A DNA stretch of 64,000 nucleotides from the NCBI GenBank assembly GCA_965214205.1, contig OZ243941.1, positions 744,001 through 808,000 of the forward strand, read 5' to 3'. The notes beneath the pieces were generated by a model. That model searched no databases and was not told the DNA's origin. It saw nothing but the letters and a program-made list of their open reading frames with translations. The DNA comes from G963663315 sp965214205. GTDB lineage: Bacteria > Pseudomonadota > Gammaproteobacteria > Arenicellales > Poriferihabitantaceae. The translations under genes were made by a program, and so were the position numbers. Below are positions 26,800 to 36,385 of this stretch, one piece after another (within the stretch, counting starts at the first letter, position 1; every line of letters starts with the position of its first letter).

Positions 26800-27528
26800 G
26801 TGAGATCCCTGCTCACAATTTTCCTGGTGGTTCTGGTCGTCCCGGTGGTGGCGGCAAAAAGTCCGGGTATCGAGGCTCCAATCCGGGTGGACATCCATGC
26901 GATTCCAGTTTGTTATGACTTTGGTTGCAAGAGTAGCACAGTGGTCAATCTGCCTGTGGATGAATGGCGCGAGGTTGCAGACTGGTTCGCTGTGGCAGCG
27001 CCCACTCCGCAACAGGAGCGCCAACAGATCAAGCAGGCTATCGGCTGGATGGAAGTCCTGATCGGGCGCCATACTCCGACCCACAAGGACCTGGCCTTTA
27101 ATTTGCCGGTCGGACAGGACGGCCTGTCCGATCTGTTTCCGGGTCAGCAGGACTGTATTGATGAAGCGGTCAATACCACCACCTATCTGCGCCTGCTGGA
27201 ACAACAAGGGCTGTTGCGACACCATGTTGTCATCAAACAGGCTTACCGCAAGGCTCTGTTTGACCAGCACTGGGCAGGACAGATTCGGGAAATCGTTTCC
27301 GGCAAGCGCTATGTGGTGGATTCCTGGTTTCAACCCAACGGCTACCTGCCGATTATTCAAAACAGCCCGGACTGGGAGGATATCAGGCCGCTGAGTGCGC
27401 TGGTAGATAATTCGCGAAGGGGTGAAACTCCGGATGCCGGTGGCGATGCTCCGGTCGATGCGGGCAACCGTTGCGATTCCAATTGTCAGCGTGACAAAAG
27501 GGATGCACAAACTCAGAACAGGAAATAA
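26800..27528 (+). CDS. Hypothetical secreted protein
   Basis: About 242-aa protein I do not recognise. A GTG at 26800, five bases after the yggX stop, gives a clear signal peptide (RSLLTIFLVVLVVPVVAAKS), so I prefer it to upstream codons inside yggX. The mature part contains HAIPVCYDFGCKSSTVVNL, DEAVNTTTYLRLLEQQG and a VDSWFQPNGYLPII segment. The C-terminal 30 residues are polar and low in complexity. Its stop overlaps the mnmA start by one base (TAATG). Location: periplasm or outside. Confidence 0.65.
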   Translation: MRSLLTIFLVVLVVPVVAAKSPGIEAPIRVDIHAIPVCYDFGCKSSTVVNLPVDEWREVADWFAVAAPTPQQERQQIKQAIGWMEVLIGRHTPTHKDLAFNLPVGQDGLSDLFPGQQDCIDEAVNTTTYLRLLEQQGLLRHHVVIKQAYRKALFDQHWAGQIREIVSGKRYVVDSWFQPNGYLPIIQNSPDWEDIRPLSALVDNSRRGETPDAGGDAPVDAGNRCDSNCQRDKRDAQTQNRK

Positions 27529-28628
27529 TGGTGAGTAATGTAATTGTCGGCATGTCCGGCGGTGTCGACTCCTCGGTGGCCGCCGCGAAGTTACTGGAAG
27601 ACGGTCATCGGGTCACCGGTCTTTTCATGAAAAACTGGGAAGAGGATGACGAGCGGGAATATTGCGCGGCGGAGGAGGATCTGGCGGACGCGCAGGCCGT
27701 GTGTGAAACGCTGGGAATCAAACTGAAAACCGTCAATTTCTCCCATGAATACTGGGATCGCGTGTTCCGAACCTTCCTGGATGAATACCGCAGCGGACGA
27801 ACCCCGAACCCGGATGTGGTCTGCAATAAGGAAATTAAATTCAAGGAGTTTCTGCAATGGGCCATGCATCTGGGCGCCGAATTTATCGCGACCGGTCATT
27901 ACGTCCGCCTGGGGAAAAGAAACCATGTCCGGCTGCTCATAAAGGGTCGAGACCGGGACAAGGATCAGAGTTATTTCCTGCATACGCTGGATCAGCGGGC
28001 ATTGTCGCATTCGCATTTCCCGGTGGGTGAGATGCACAAGGAAGCCGTCCGGGAGACGGCGAGAAAACTGGCCTTGCCTGTCCACGACAAGAAAGACAGT
28101 ACCGGAATCTGTTTTATCGGGGAGCGGCGATTTGCCGATTTTCTGGAACGATTCCTGCCCTCCCGTCCGGGGCGTATCAAGACGTTGGAAGGAGATACGA
28201 TCGGTCAGCACAGAGGGGCCTGCTTCTATACCATCGGACAACGCCAGGGGCTGGGTATCGGCGGCGAGGGTGAGCCCTGGTATGTGGTTGACAAGGATGT
28301 TGAACGCAACATTGTCCATGTTGTGCAGGGTCGTAATCATCCGGCTCTGACTCGTGAGGTGGTGATTGCCGAACAACTGCACTGGGTGGCGGGTTCCCCG
28401 CCCGCCCCGCCGCTTGCGTGCAATGCCAAAATCCGTTATCGACAGGAGGATCAACCTTGTGTTGTGGATATGGATATGATCGGAGCTGATCGTGCGCGGG
28501 TCGGGTTCAGACAGCCGCAATGGGCGGTCACGCCCGGCCAGTCGATTGTGTTCTATCAGGACGATGTTTGCATCGGCGGCGGTATCATCCGGGAGGCCCG
28601 CAACCGGCGGGAGGCAGAATGGAACTGA
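27528..28628 (+). CDS. mnmA: tRNA-specific 2-thiouridylase MnmA
   Basis: 366-aa enzyme that thiolates U34 of Lys, Glu and Gln tRNAs using sulfur relayed through the Tus pathway. The PP-loop SGGVDSS is at 10-16. The two catalytic cysteines are C99 in NPDVVCNKEIKF and C195 in STGICFIGERRF. Length and domain order are standard. It overlaps purB by 10 bp. Confidence 0.97.
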   Translation: MVSNVIVGMSGGVDSSVAAAKLLEDGHRVTGLFMKNWEEDDEREYCAAEEDLADAQAVCETLGIKLKTVNFSHEYWDRVFRTFLDEYRSGRTPNPDVVCNKEIKFKEFLQWAMHLGAEFIATGHYVRLGKRNHVRLLIKGRDRDKDQSYFLHTLDQRALSHSHFPVGEMHKEAVRETARKLALPVHDKKDSTGICFIGERRFADFLERFLPSRPGRIKTLEGDTIGQHRGACFYTIGQRQGLGIGGEGEPWYVVDKDVERNIVHVVQGRNHPALTREVVIAEQLHWVAGSPPAPPLACNAKIRYRQEDQPCVVDMDMIGADRARVGFRQPQWAVTPGQSIVFYQDDVCIGGGIIREARNRREAEWN

Positions 28629-30004
28629 GTCCCCTGTCTGCGATTTCACCGCTGGACGGTCGTTATCACGACAAAACCACCCCCCTGCGTTTTCATTTCA
28701 GCGAATTCGGCCTGATCCGCGCCAGGGTCGAGGTCGAGGTGAAATGGCTGCTGCATCTTTCCCGGCAGCGGGCGATTCCTGAGGTAACCGGGTTTTCCGA
28801 CAGCGCCGTCACCACCCTGGAGTCAATCATTGAAAATTTCGATTCCGGTGAGGCGACGCGTGTCAAGCGGATTGAGCGTACCACCAATCATGATGTCAAG
28901 GCGGTGGAGTATTATCTGAAGGAAAAAATCGAAGGCAATCCCGAGATTGAGAAAGTCAGTGAATTCATTCATTTTGCTTGCACCTCCGAGGATATCAATA
29001 ATCTGGCGCATGGCCTGATGCTGCAAGGAGCGCGCGATCAGATCCTGATTCCGACGCTCGACCGGTTGATTGAGCGCCTGAAACGAATGACGCGGGATTA
29101 TGCCGACCAGCCCATGCTGGCCCGAACCCACGGTCAGCCGGCCAGCCCGACCACGGTTGGCAAGGAATTCGCGAATGTGGTTGACCGGCTGCTTCGATGC
29201 CGGAACCAGCTTGCGGCGCAAAAGTTCTACGGCAAGCTGAATGGCGGAGTGGGTAATTTCAACGCTCACCTGTCCGCATACCCTGACGCGGATTGGCCGG
29301 AGATTTCACATGATTTCGTCAGCGGTCTCGGCCTGACCTGGCAACCCTATACCACGCAGATAGAACCCCACGACTACATTGCGGAGTTCTGTCATGCCCT
29401 GGCCAGGAACAACACCATTATTCTCGATCTCGACCGGGATATCTGGGGTTATGTCGCGCTTGGATATTTCAGGCAGAAAGTCATAGAAACCGAAGTCGGT
29501 TCCAGCACGATGCCGCACAAGGTGAACCCGATAGACTTTGAAAACTCGGAGGGCAACCTGGGGCTGGCCAACGCGGTACTCGGTCATCTGGCGGAAAAGC
29601 TGCCGGTCAGCCGATGGCAGCGGGATCTGTCGGATTCGACCGTACTGCGAAATCTGGGAGTGGGCGCCGGCTATACCCTGATCGCGATTGAATCCACACT
29701 GAAGGGTCTCGACAAACTGGCCCTGAATGAGGCCGCGCTGGATGCCGACCTTAAGCAAAGCTGGGAGGTTCTGGCAGAGCCGATCCAGACCGTGATGCGG
29801 CGTTACGGTGTCGCTGAACCCTATGAAAAGCTGAAGCGGCTTACCCGTGGCAAACAGGGCATCACCCGGACATCGCTGCATCAATTCATTCAGGAGCTGG
29901 ATATTCCGGCAGACGCGAAACAATCCCTGCTTGAGTTGACGCCGCAAAAATACATCGGGATGGCGGCCGAGGCTGCCCGAAAGATTTGTCGGGACATTGA
30001 CTGA
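28619..30004 (+). CDS. purB: Adenylosuccinate lyase
   Basis: 461-aa fumarase/aspartase-superfamily enzyme acting twice in purine synthesis, on SAICAR and on adenylosuccinate. The signature GSSTMPHKVNPIDFENSEGN is intact; the N-terminal SPLSAISPLDGRY is typical of the E. coli-type enzyme. The ATG at 28619 lies within the last codons of mnmA. hflD, often found between mnmA and purB, is absent. Confidence 0.97.
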   Translation: MELSPLSAISPLDGRYHDKTTPLRFHFSEFGLIRARVEVEVKWLLHLSRQRAIPEVTGFSDSAVTTLESIIENFDSGEATRVKRIERTTNHDVKAVEYYLKEKIEGNPEIEKVSEFIHFACTSEDINNLAHGLMLQGARDQILIPTLDRLIERLKRMTRDYADQPMLARTHGQPASPTTVGKEFANVVDRLLRCRNQLAAQKFYGKLNGGVGNFNAHLSAYPDADWPEISHDFVSGLGLTWQPYTTQIEPHDYIAEFCHALARNNTIILDLDRDIWGYVALGYFRQKVIETEVGSSTMPHKVNPIDFENSEGNLGLANAVLGHLAEKLPVSRWQRDLSDSTVLRNLGVGAGYTLIAIESTLKGLDKLALNEAALDADLKQSWEVLAEPIQTVMRRYGVAEPYEKLKRLTRGKQGITRTSLHQFIQELDIPADAKQSLLELTPQKYIGMAAEAARKICRDID

Positions 30005-30722
30005 TCCGGTTCGACTGTCGAAAGTCATGGCGCAGCGCGGGCTGTGTTCGAGGCGTGAAGCGGATCGTTTTATCGAACAGGGACAGGTCCGGGTCGATGG
30101 CCGGATAGTCTCCACATTGGGCGCCAGAATCCAGCCGGATCAGACAATTTGCCTGAGCCGGGAGGCGGCCTCGGAACAATCCGGAAAAATTACCGTATTG
30201 CTGAATAAACCACCGGGGTATGTGTCTGGACTGCCTGAAAAGGGATATCCCGCGGCGGTTAGATTGATCACCGGAAAGAACGCCTGGATAGCGGGAACCC
30301 GGGCGCCGGACCGGCATGGACTGGCGCCTGCCGGCAGACTGGATATCGACTCCACGGGATTGATCGTATTTACCGGGGATGGTCGAATCGCCCGTCTCCT
30401 GATTGCGCCGGACAGTACCCTGGAAAAGGAGTATCACGTTCGGGTGGAGGGCAGTATTACCCGCGCGAAACTGAAATTGCTTAGCCACGGGCTGTCCCTG
30501 GATGGCCGGGCATTGAAGTCCGCGGTGATCCGACAGCGCCGCGGACAGGAACTGGTCTTCATCCTGACCGAGGGCAGGAAAAGGCAGATTCGCCGGATGT
30601 GTGAACAGGTTGATCTCAGGGTGTCCGGGTTGATCCGGGTCAGAATCGGCGGGGTCTCGCTGGGGAATCTTCAGCGCGGGAAATGGCGTCTGCTCGGTCC
30701 CGCGGAAACATTCACCGCCTGA
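29997..30722 (+). CDS. RsuA/RluB/E/F-family rRNA pseudouridine synthase
   Basis: 241-aa enzyme with an N-terminal S4 RNA-binding domain (VRLSKVMAQRGLCSRREADR) and the pseudouridine synthase core; the catalytic Asp is D116 in GRLDIDSTG. The C-terminal EGRKRQIRRMCEQVDL motif is typical. It probably modifies one 23S rRNA position; the S4 domain and sequence suggest an RluF-like role, but the site cannot be fixed. Start is a TTG at 29997 overlapping the purB stop by 8 bp. Confidence 0.88.
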   Translation: MTDPVRLSKVMAQRGLCSRREADRFIEQGQVRVDGRIVSTLGARIQPDQTICLSREAASEQSGKITVLLNKPPGYVSGLPEKGYPAAVRLITGKNAWIAGTRAPDRHGLAPAGRLDIDSTGLIVFTGDGRIARLLIAPDSTLEKEYHVRVEGSITRAKLKLLSHGLSLDGRALKSAVIRQRRGQELVFILTEGRKRQIRRMCEQVDLRVSGLIRVRIGGVSLGNLQRGKWRLLGPAETFTA

Positions 30723-30739
30723 CCATCGGCGCGGATCTG

Positions 30740-31780
30740 ATGTATTCACTGGCCAGAGCGATTCTTTTCAGATTCGAGGCTGAAACCAGTCACCATCTGG
30801 CAATCAGGGGACTGGCCCTGGCCTCCCGGTCGAAAATCCTGTCGGGCGTGACCGCCGCAATGATGGGCGTTGGCAGTCAGACCAGGAACCGGCGCCGTCC
30901 GCTCAAGGTCATGGGCATTGAGTTTCCCAACCGGGTGGGGCTGGCCGCGGGTCTTGACAAGGACGCGGTGGCCTGCAACGCGCTTCACAGGCTGGGTTTC
31001 GGATGGCTTGAACTCGGTACGGTGACCCCCGCGCCGCAGCCGGGACAGCCGAAACCGAGGATGTTCCGATTGTCCGAACATGACGCCGTGATCAATCGAC
31101 TGGGATTCAACAGTTCGGGGCTGGACCGGTTTATTCATAATATCGAAAAGTCGGACCCGTCCATTGTCAAGGGGATCAATATCGGCAAGAATTCCTCCAC
31201 CCCGATCAACGAAGCGGTGCAGGATTATCTCCAGGGATTGCAGCGGGTGCATGCTTATGCGGATTATGTTGCGATAAATATCTCATCGCCGAACACGCAA
31301 AACCTGAGAGACCTGCAACAGTATGAAATGCTGGATACGCTGCTGCACAGCCTGAACCGTAAACGCCAGGAATTAGCGGACAGCTCCGGCAAAAGAATTC
31401 CCCTGATTCTGAAAATATCTCCGGATATTTCCGTATCTGGAGTCGATGCCATCACGGAGCTATTGAGAAAATATCAGATAGACGGAGTCTGCGCGGCCAA
31501 TACCACGGTTTCCAGAGAACAGATCGGCTCGCATCCCCTTGCCGGCGAGGCGGGCGGCCTGAGCGGTCCGCCGCTGCAAGCCTTATCAACCGGGATCATT
31601 TCAGCCCTACACAAAAATCTGCAGGGAGAAATCCCGATCATTGGTGTGGGCGGGATTCACGATGCAGACTCGGCGCAGGAAAAATTCGATGCCGGCGCCA
31701 GCCTGGTTCAGCTTTATACCGGATTGATCTATCGGGGGCCGAAGCTGATCCGCGAAATCCTGGAACAATGTGGGGATTGA
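30740..31780 (+). CDS. pyrD: Dihydroorotate dehydrogenase (quinone), class 2
   Basis: 346-aa membrane-associated flavoenzyme oxidising dihydroorotate to orotate with quinone as acceptor. The N-terminal membrane-binding helix MYSLARAILFRFEAE and the FMN-domain blocks NRVGLAAGLDKDA and NISSPNTQNLRDLQ (catalytic Ser region) identify class 2. The ATG at 30740 is preferred; an upstream in-frame codon at 30683 lies in the preceding gene. Head-to-tail with the pseudouridine synthase gene. Confidence 0.96.
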   Translation: MYSLARAILFRFEAETSHHLAIRGLALASRSKILSGVTAAMMGVGSQTRNRRRPLKVMGIEFPNRVGLAAGLDKDAVACNALHRLGFGWLELGTVTPAPQPGQPKPRMFRLSEHDAVINRLGFNSSGLDRFIHNIEKSDPSIVKGINIGKNSSTPINEAVQDYLQGLQRVHAYADYVAINISSPNTQNLRDLQQYEMLDTLLHSLNRKRQELADSSGKRIPLILKISPDISVSGVDAITELLRKYQIDGVCAANTTVSREQIGSHPLAGEAGGLSGPPLQALSTGIISALHKNLQGEIPIIGVGGIHDADSAQEKFDAGASLVQLYTGLIYRGPKLIREILEQCGD

Positions 31781-31824
31781 AGCCGGTCGGGGCAATTCTG
31801 ATCGGGTCTGCGAAGCCGGATGAT

Positions 31825-32529
31825 TCAGACAACAGGGCCGAAAAGCTGAATGTAGCCGTCGTAACTCATTCGCAACGCGACATACAGGATGATAAACAGC
31901 CCCAGATAACCGATCCAGCGGTGTTTTTGCAGGATATCCGCGATCACGGCCGCGGCTATGGTCATGAATACGACTGAAAGCGCCAAGCCGAAAACCAGTA
32001 TCCCGGTATGCCCGTCCGCAATCGCCGCAACCGCGAGGACATTGTCGAGTGACATCGAAACGTCGGCTACCACAATCTGGGAAATGGCCGAGCGCAACGG
32101 CGGGTTTTGTTCGCCCGCGCCTGCGTCCTGATTCTCTCCTTCAGGAATCACTGGCGGTTCGTGAGGGTGGCGCAGGTCCTGCCACAGTTTCCAGCAGATC
32201 CAGAGCAGCAGCAGACCCCCGACCAGCAGCAGCCCCTTGATAGCCAGTAACTGCACTGTAATCAGGGCGAAGACGATTCTGAGGATGACCGCGACCCCGA
32301 CGCCGTACAGAATCACTTTTCGACGGTAATCCTTGCTGAATTTTGCGGCGACAAGCCCGATAATGATGGCGTTGTCGCCCGCCAGCACCAGATCCACAAA
32401 TATGATCTGGACGAGTTTCAGAAACTGATCTGCAAGATCCAATGGAATGACCCTGGAAAAAGGATTCCTTTTAACTGCTGTTGCCACGGAAAGCAAGAAA
32501 AACAGCAGCCCAACCTGTTCTCGGGTCAT
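31825..32529 (-). CDS. TerC/YjbE-family integral membrane protein
   Basis: About 234-aa protein with seven or so hydrophobic helices. The TerC family Asp motifs DLVLAGDNAIIIG and VADVSMSLDNVLA are both present. Family members are linked to manganese or calcium export, or to metalation of exported proteins. The start is uncertain: ATG pair at 32532/32529, GTG-type starts further up to 32577, or a later TTG. It is divergent from the MFS gene and convergent with pyrD. Confidence 0.85.
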   Translation of the reverse strand: MTREQVGLLFFLLSVATAVKRNPFSRVIPLDLADQFLKLVQIIFVDLVLAGDNAIIIGLVAAKFSKDYRRKVILYGVGVAVILRIVFALITVQLLAIKGLLLVGGLLLLWICWKLWQDLRHPHEPPVIPEGENQDAGAGEQNPPLRSAISQIVVADVSMSLDNVLAVAAIADGHTGILVFGLALSVVFMTIAAAVIADILQKHRWIGYLGLFIILYVALRMSYDGYIQLFGPVV

Positions 32530-32580
32530 CATAGCGCCCGGACTGCCGTGACGGAATCCATACTGTGATACTCTCAATCC

Positions 32581-33776
32581 ATGTACAAGAATATTTTTCT
32601 GTTATCGGCTTGTCAGGCCCTGATCATGGCTTCGACCTCCCTGAGCATGACTTCTTCGGCTCTGGTCGGCTTGTCAATCGCTCCGGCCAGAAACCTGGCT
32701 ACACTGCCGTTGTCCATCAGTTTCCTCACCGTCATGGTTGCTCTGATTCCGGTTTCGTTGCTGATGCAGAGATACGGCAGGCGGGCCGGTTTTATCGCGG
32801 GCGGGTTGAGCGCCATTGCCGGCGGCCTGCTGGCAGCAGTGGCCATTATCCAGAGCAGCTTTGAGCTATTTTGCCTGTCTGCGGTTTTTCAGGGGGTTGC
32901 GATGTCAACCGCGCAGTTCTATCGGTATGCAGCTGCCGAGGTAGTGTCCGAATCCTGGAAGAGCCGAGCGATCTCCTGGGTACTGGCGGGCGGCTGGTAG
33001 CCGCCTTCCTGGGACCGTGGATTGCCAGGGTTACCAGAGATATCCTGCCGGACGCCCTGTTTGCGCTTTCATTCGCCTCCAATGCCGTTCTCGGACTCGG
33101 TGTTCTGATCTGTATGGTTTTTCTCAGAATACCGTTGCCGGATGTTACCCGATCAACAGAAAAAGCGAGGCCGCTGATCCGGATTCTGCTGCTGCCCTCA
33201 TTCATCGTTGCAGCGTTTTGTGCCACCATTGCCTATGGAACAATGAATCTGCTGATGGTTGCGACTCCGTTGGCAATGGATCATCATGATTTCAGTTTCG
33301 ATCATACCGCAGCGGTCATTCAGTGGCATATCGTCGGTATGTTCGCGCCTTCATTCTTTACCGGCCATCTGATCCACAGATTCGGCGTCCTTTCGGTGAT
33401 GGCCGCGGGCGTGCTGATGTTGTTTCTGTGCACCACCCTGAATCTGGCAGGCGATGACTATAATCTGTTTTTGACCGGTCTGATTATGCTTGGTATCGGT
33501 TGGAATTTCCTTTTTGTCGGCAGCACCACCCTGCTCACCGGGGTCCATCGGCAATCCGAGAAAGGCCTGGTTCAGGGGATCAACGACTTTCTTGTTTTCA
33601 GCGGGGTTGCGTCCACGGCTCTGATGTCCGGATATCTGCACCATCAGATCGGCTGGCAGAATATGAACTACGGGGTCATGCCGGTTTTACTGCTCGCCGC
33701 ATTTTCGATTACGACGCTGGGCGTCCTGCGCGCCAGATCATCGGTTGTCAAGCGTGACAATCAAACGGCTGCGTGA
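32581..33776 (+). pseudogene. MFS transporter with a frameshift (two overlapping fragments)
   Basis: Two reading frames together make one roughly 400-aa major facilitator transporter. Frame 1 (32581-33000) encodes the first four or so helices, with the helix 2-3 loop motif around RYGRRAGF, and stops at WVLAGGW. Frame 2 continues from about 32980 with RLVAAFLGPWIARV through the remaining helices to 33776. A single missing base near 32985-32995, in a GGCGGGCGGCTGG stretch, explains the break. It is either a real recent inactivation or an assembly error. No slippery sequence supports programmed frameshifting. Substrate unknown. Confidence 0.72.
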
Positions 33777-34205
33777 AAACAGGTCATGCCAGGCGAGTTT
33801 TTCAGGATGATAGATCGACCAGACGAACCCCGCGCCAACGGTTACCCACGAAAATAACGCGGCAATAAAACGCAGCCATGCTGTTTCCCAGGTCACCGGC
33901 CGGGATTGATCCGGCGTCCGGTCGGGGTACATCGGCGTCAATTTTATCTTCCATGCGCGCATACCCAGGGTCTGTCCGCCATGTCGCCAGAACCAGCCGA
34001 AGAACAGGAAACAGATCGCAAGCAGATAACCCAGTCGAATAGCCCTCCCCAATACCGGGTGCAGTGACTCCGGAATCAATGGCACAGGCTGCCATGCGAG
34101 AAATATCAGGCAGCACAACAAAACTGTGTCGTAAAGAATGGCCAGCAGCCGGCGCCACAACGGACAGGAACTGAAGTGGCCGGGGGCTGGTGTGACGGAT
34201 TGCAT
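33738..34205 (-). CDS. RDD-family membrane protein
   Basis: About 155-aa protein with the RDD signature: an arginine in LWRRLLAILYD, then two to three hydrophobic helices, and the conserved GGQTLGMRAWKIKL loop. The family is of unclear function; some members have been proposed as ion transporters. The 3' end overlaps the MFS gene by 39 bp. Start is ATG 34205; a GTG at 34232 is an alternative. It lies 37 bp after znuB and may be transcribed with the zinc genes. Confidence 0.8.
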   Translation of the reverse strand: MQSVTPAPGHFSSCPLWRRLLAILYDTVLLCCLIFLAWQPVPLIPESLHPVLGRAIRLGYLLAICFLFFGWFWRHGGQTLGMRAWKIKLTPMYPDRTPDQSRPVTWETAWLRFIAALFSWVTVGAGFVWSIYHPEKLAWHDLFSRSRLIVTLDNR

Positions 34206-34242
34206 GATCTGGCTTTTGAGCGGGTCGGGCACAGCGCTGTGG

Positions 34243-35037
34243 TCACTGACTGACGCGCAATTTCCCGGTCAGCATCGACAGCACGAACAGGAGGGTTGCC
34301 GCAACCACGATAGACGGTCCCGCCGAACTGTTCAGCAACAGGGCGCCGCCGAGTCCAAGGACAATCGAGAGACAGCCGAACATACTGGCTAAAAAAGCCA
34401 TCTGCTCCGGCGAATTGGAGAACTTTCTGGCGCATGCCGCCGGAATGATGAGCATCGACACGATCAGCAGGACACCGACAACCTGCATCGAAACCGCGAC
34501 TACAAAACTGAGTATAACCAGAAATATCAATCGGGTTCTCTTTTCCCGGACACCGTCAATCAATGCTAGATCCGGCTGTATGATCAGCGAAAGTAACGAC
34601 CGCCAGATGGTTCCGAGCAGGCCAATGATTATGATTCCACCTCCATAAATCCAGAAAACATCCCGCCAGCTAATCGACAGAATATCACCGAAAAGATAAG
34701 CCATCAGATCCATTCGCACGGTCGGTATCATGCTGAGAACAACAATACCGAAGGCCAGTGATGCGTGTGCCAGAATCCCCAGACTGGTATCCGCGGTCAG
34801 ATCCCGGAAGCGATCCATGTACAACATCAGGAATGACAGCGCCACACACACCGCCACGATGGAAAAATAGAGGTTGATAGAGAAAAACAACCCCAGTACG
34901 ACTCCCAGTAACGCGACATGCGACAGGGCAGCGCCGAAATAGACCATGCGTTGCCATACCATCAGACAACCCAGCGGCCCGCATATTGCGGCGACTCCAA
35001 GACCGCCAATCACCGACCGGACAATGAATTCGTCCAC
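34243..35037 (-). CDS. znuB: Zinc ABC transporter permease ZnuB
   Basis: 264-aa ABC-3 family permease with about eight hydrophobic segments, including the typical IGGLGVAAICGPLGCLMVWQ and GALLLNSSAGPSIVV regions. It forms the membrane channel for zinc delivered by ZnuA, powered by ZnuC. It starts 2 bp after the znuC stop. The zinc assignment rests on the Zur and ZnuA neighbours, since permeases alone do not separate zinc from manganese. Confidence 0.93.
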   Translation of the reverse strand: MDEFIVRSVIGGLGVAAICGPLGCLMVWQRMVYFGAALSHVALLGVVLGLFFSINLYFSIVAVCVALSFLMLYMDRFRDLTADTSLGILAHASLAFGIVVLSMIPTVRMDLMAYLFGDILSISWRDVFWIYGGGIIIIGLLGTIWRSLLSLIIQPDLALIDGVREKRTRLIFLVILSFVVAVSMQVVGVLLIVSMLIIPAACARKFSNSPEQMAFLASMFGCLSIVLGLGGALLLNSSAGPSIVVAATLLFVLSMLTGKLRVSQ

Positions 35038-35039
35038 GG

Positions 35040-35819
35040 TCAGGCCGGGTTGTCGCCGGTGGTTTGGTTGGCCTGATCAGGCGGGCAAATGTCTCCATGC
35101 AAATTATGTTCGTGATCATGCAAATGGCGATAAATGCCCAGCGCTGCCGCACTTTCCTGGCTGAATAAATGGAGAAACTCCGGGTTTTCCTGCACGGTTT
35201 CCGGCTTTCCGGAACAGCAGATATGGCGATTCAGGCAGATCACTTTGTCGGTGGTGCCCATCACAATCTGGAGATTGTGGGAAACCAGGAGAACGCCACA
35301 GCGGGTTTTATCCCGTATGGATTGGATCAGGTTATACAGGCTCGCCTGTCCGCTGACATCGACGCCAGCAGTGGGTTCATCGAGAACCAGCAGACTGGGT
35401 GATTTTAATATCGCTCTTGCCAGTAGCACACGTCTCAGCTCCCCGCCGGAAATGTCCTGCAAGGGTTTTCCTCCTAATCGTTCACCACCGACCATCTCAA
35501 GGGCTTGTGCCAGCTGACGCTTCCCCCGAATGCCTGAAAGTTGCAGAAACCGGGTCACATTGACAGGTATACTGCGGTCGAGATTGACCGATTGAGGGAC
35601 GTAGCCGACACGAAGATCAGGACTTGTGGCGACCGAACCCCGGTCGGGTTGAATGAGGCCGAGGGCGATTTTCACCAGACTGCTCTTACCCGCTCCGTTT
35701 GGTCCGACCAGGGTCACGATTTCATTTCTGGCGACAGACAGCCCGACATCATCAAGAATGGTTCCGTTGCCACGAAACAACGAGACATTTTGCAGATCAA
35801 TGAGGGTTTCTGGCTGCAT
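35040..35819 (-). CDS. znuC: Zinc ABC transporter ATP-binding protein ZnuC
   Basis: About 259-aa ABC ATPase with Walker A GPNGAGKS, signature ISGGELRRV and Walker B LLVLDEPTAGVD. The C-terminal tail is His-rich (IYRHLHDHEHNLHG), as in other ZnuC proteins, suggesting metal sensing or binding. ATG 35819 places the ABC domain normally; an upstream start at 35864 would overlap zur by 22 bp. Part of the minus-strand zur-znuC-znuB operon. Confidence 0.93.
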   Translation of the reverse strand: MQPETLIDLQNVSLFRGNGTILDDVGLSVARNEIVTLVGPNGAGKSSLVKIALGLIQPDRGSVATSPDLRVGYVPQSVNLDRSIPVNVTRFLQLSGIRGKRQLAQALEMVGGERLGGKPLQDISGGELRRVLLARAILKSPSLLVLDEPTAGVDVSGQASLYNLIQSIRDKTRCGVLLVSHNLQIVMGTTDKVICLNRHICCSGKPETVQENPEFLHLFSQESAAALGIYRHLHDHEHNLHGDICPPDQANQTTGDNPA

Positions 35820-35842
35820 GGACAGGTTCGACTTAAGACTGA

Positions 35843-36328
35843 CTAGACTCTGCAATTCGGGCAAAGGCCCAGAATTTCGATAGTTTGATGACTGATCTCC
35901 AATCCGGCCTTGTGAGCCTGACTGGAGATCGCACGTCTAATCACAGGGTCATCGAGCTCTACGACCTGATAACACTGGTTGCAGATCAGGAATTGGCCGA
36001 CATGTTTTTGATCCGGGAAACCGCATCCAACATAAGCCCTGAGAGACTGGATTTTATGGATGAGTCTGTGTTTCAACAGAAAATCAAGCACCCGATAGAC
36101 TGTAGGGGGCTGAGCATTGACTTTTTCATTACGCAGGGTTTCCAGCAATTCATAAGCCAATACCGGCTTGTGGCTGTGCCAGACCAATTCAAGGACACGT
36201 TTACGAAGGTACGTAAAACGGACATTGTTTTTAATACAGATGGCCTGCGCTTTCTCCAGTGCCCCCTGGATACAGGAATCATGGTCATGTTTGACACTGA
36301 GGAAACGAGGAGAGTCGGGTGCAGTCAT
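35843..36328 (-). CDS. zur: Zinc uptake regulator Zur (Fur family)
   Basis: 161-aa Fur-family repressor. The winged helix is around VRFTYLRKRVLELVWHSHKP and PPTVYRVLDFLLKHRLIHKI. Structural zinc cysteines are CNQC and the C-terminal CPNC. Zinc-loaded Zur blocks uptake genes. It is first in the zur-znuC-znuB operon and divergent from znuA, with a near-perfect Zur-type palindrome between, so it probably represses itself. Confidence 0.93.
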   Translation of the reverse strand: MTAPDSPRFLSVKHDHDSCIQGALEKAQAICIKNNVRFTYLRKRVLELVWHSHKPVLAYELLETLRNEKVNAQPPTVYRVLDFLLKHRLIHKIQSLRAYVGCGFPDQKHVGQFLICNQCYQVVELDDPVIRRAISSQAHKAGLEISHQTIEILGLCPNCRV

Positions 36329-36385
36329 GGATTCAACAGCAAAGATACAGAAGACACTGGTAATTTGATTTGGTAAATTAATTTA

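Noticed and set aside
27591..28649. 352-codon open frame on the minus strand opposite mnmA
   Set aside because: Antisense to a clearly conserved gene with intact catalytic motifs; no homology-like motifs in the shadow frame.
32950..33010. Programmed ribosomal frameshift in the MFS gene
   Set aside because: No heptameric slippery sequence or clear downstream pseudoknot; a one-base mutation or sequencing error is simpler.
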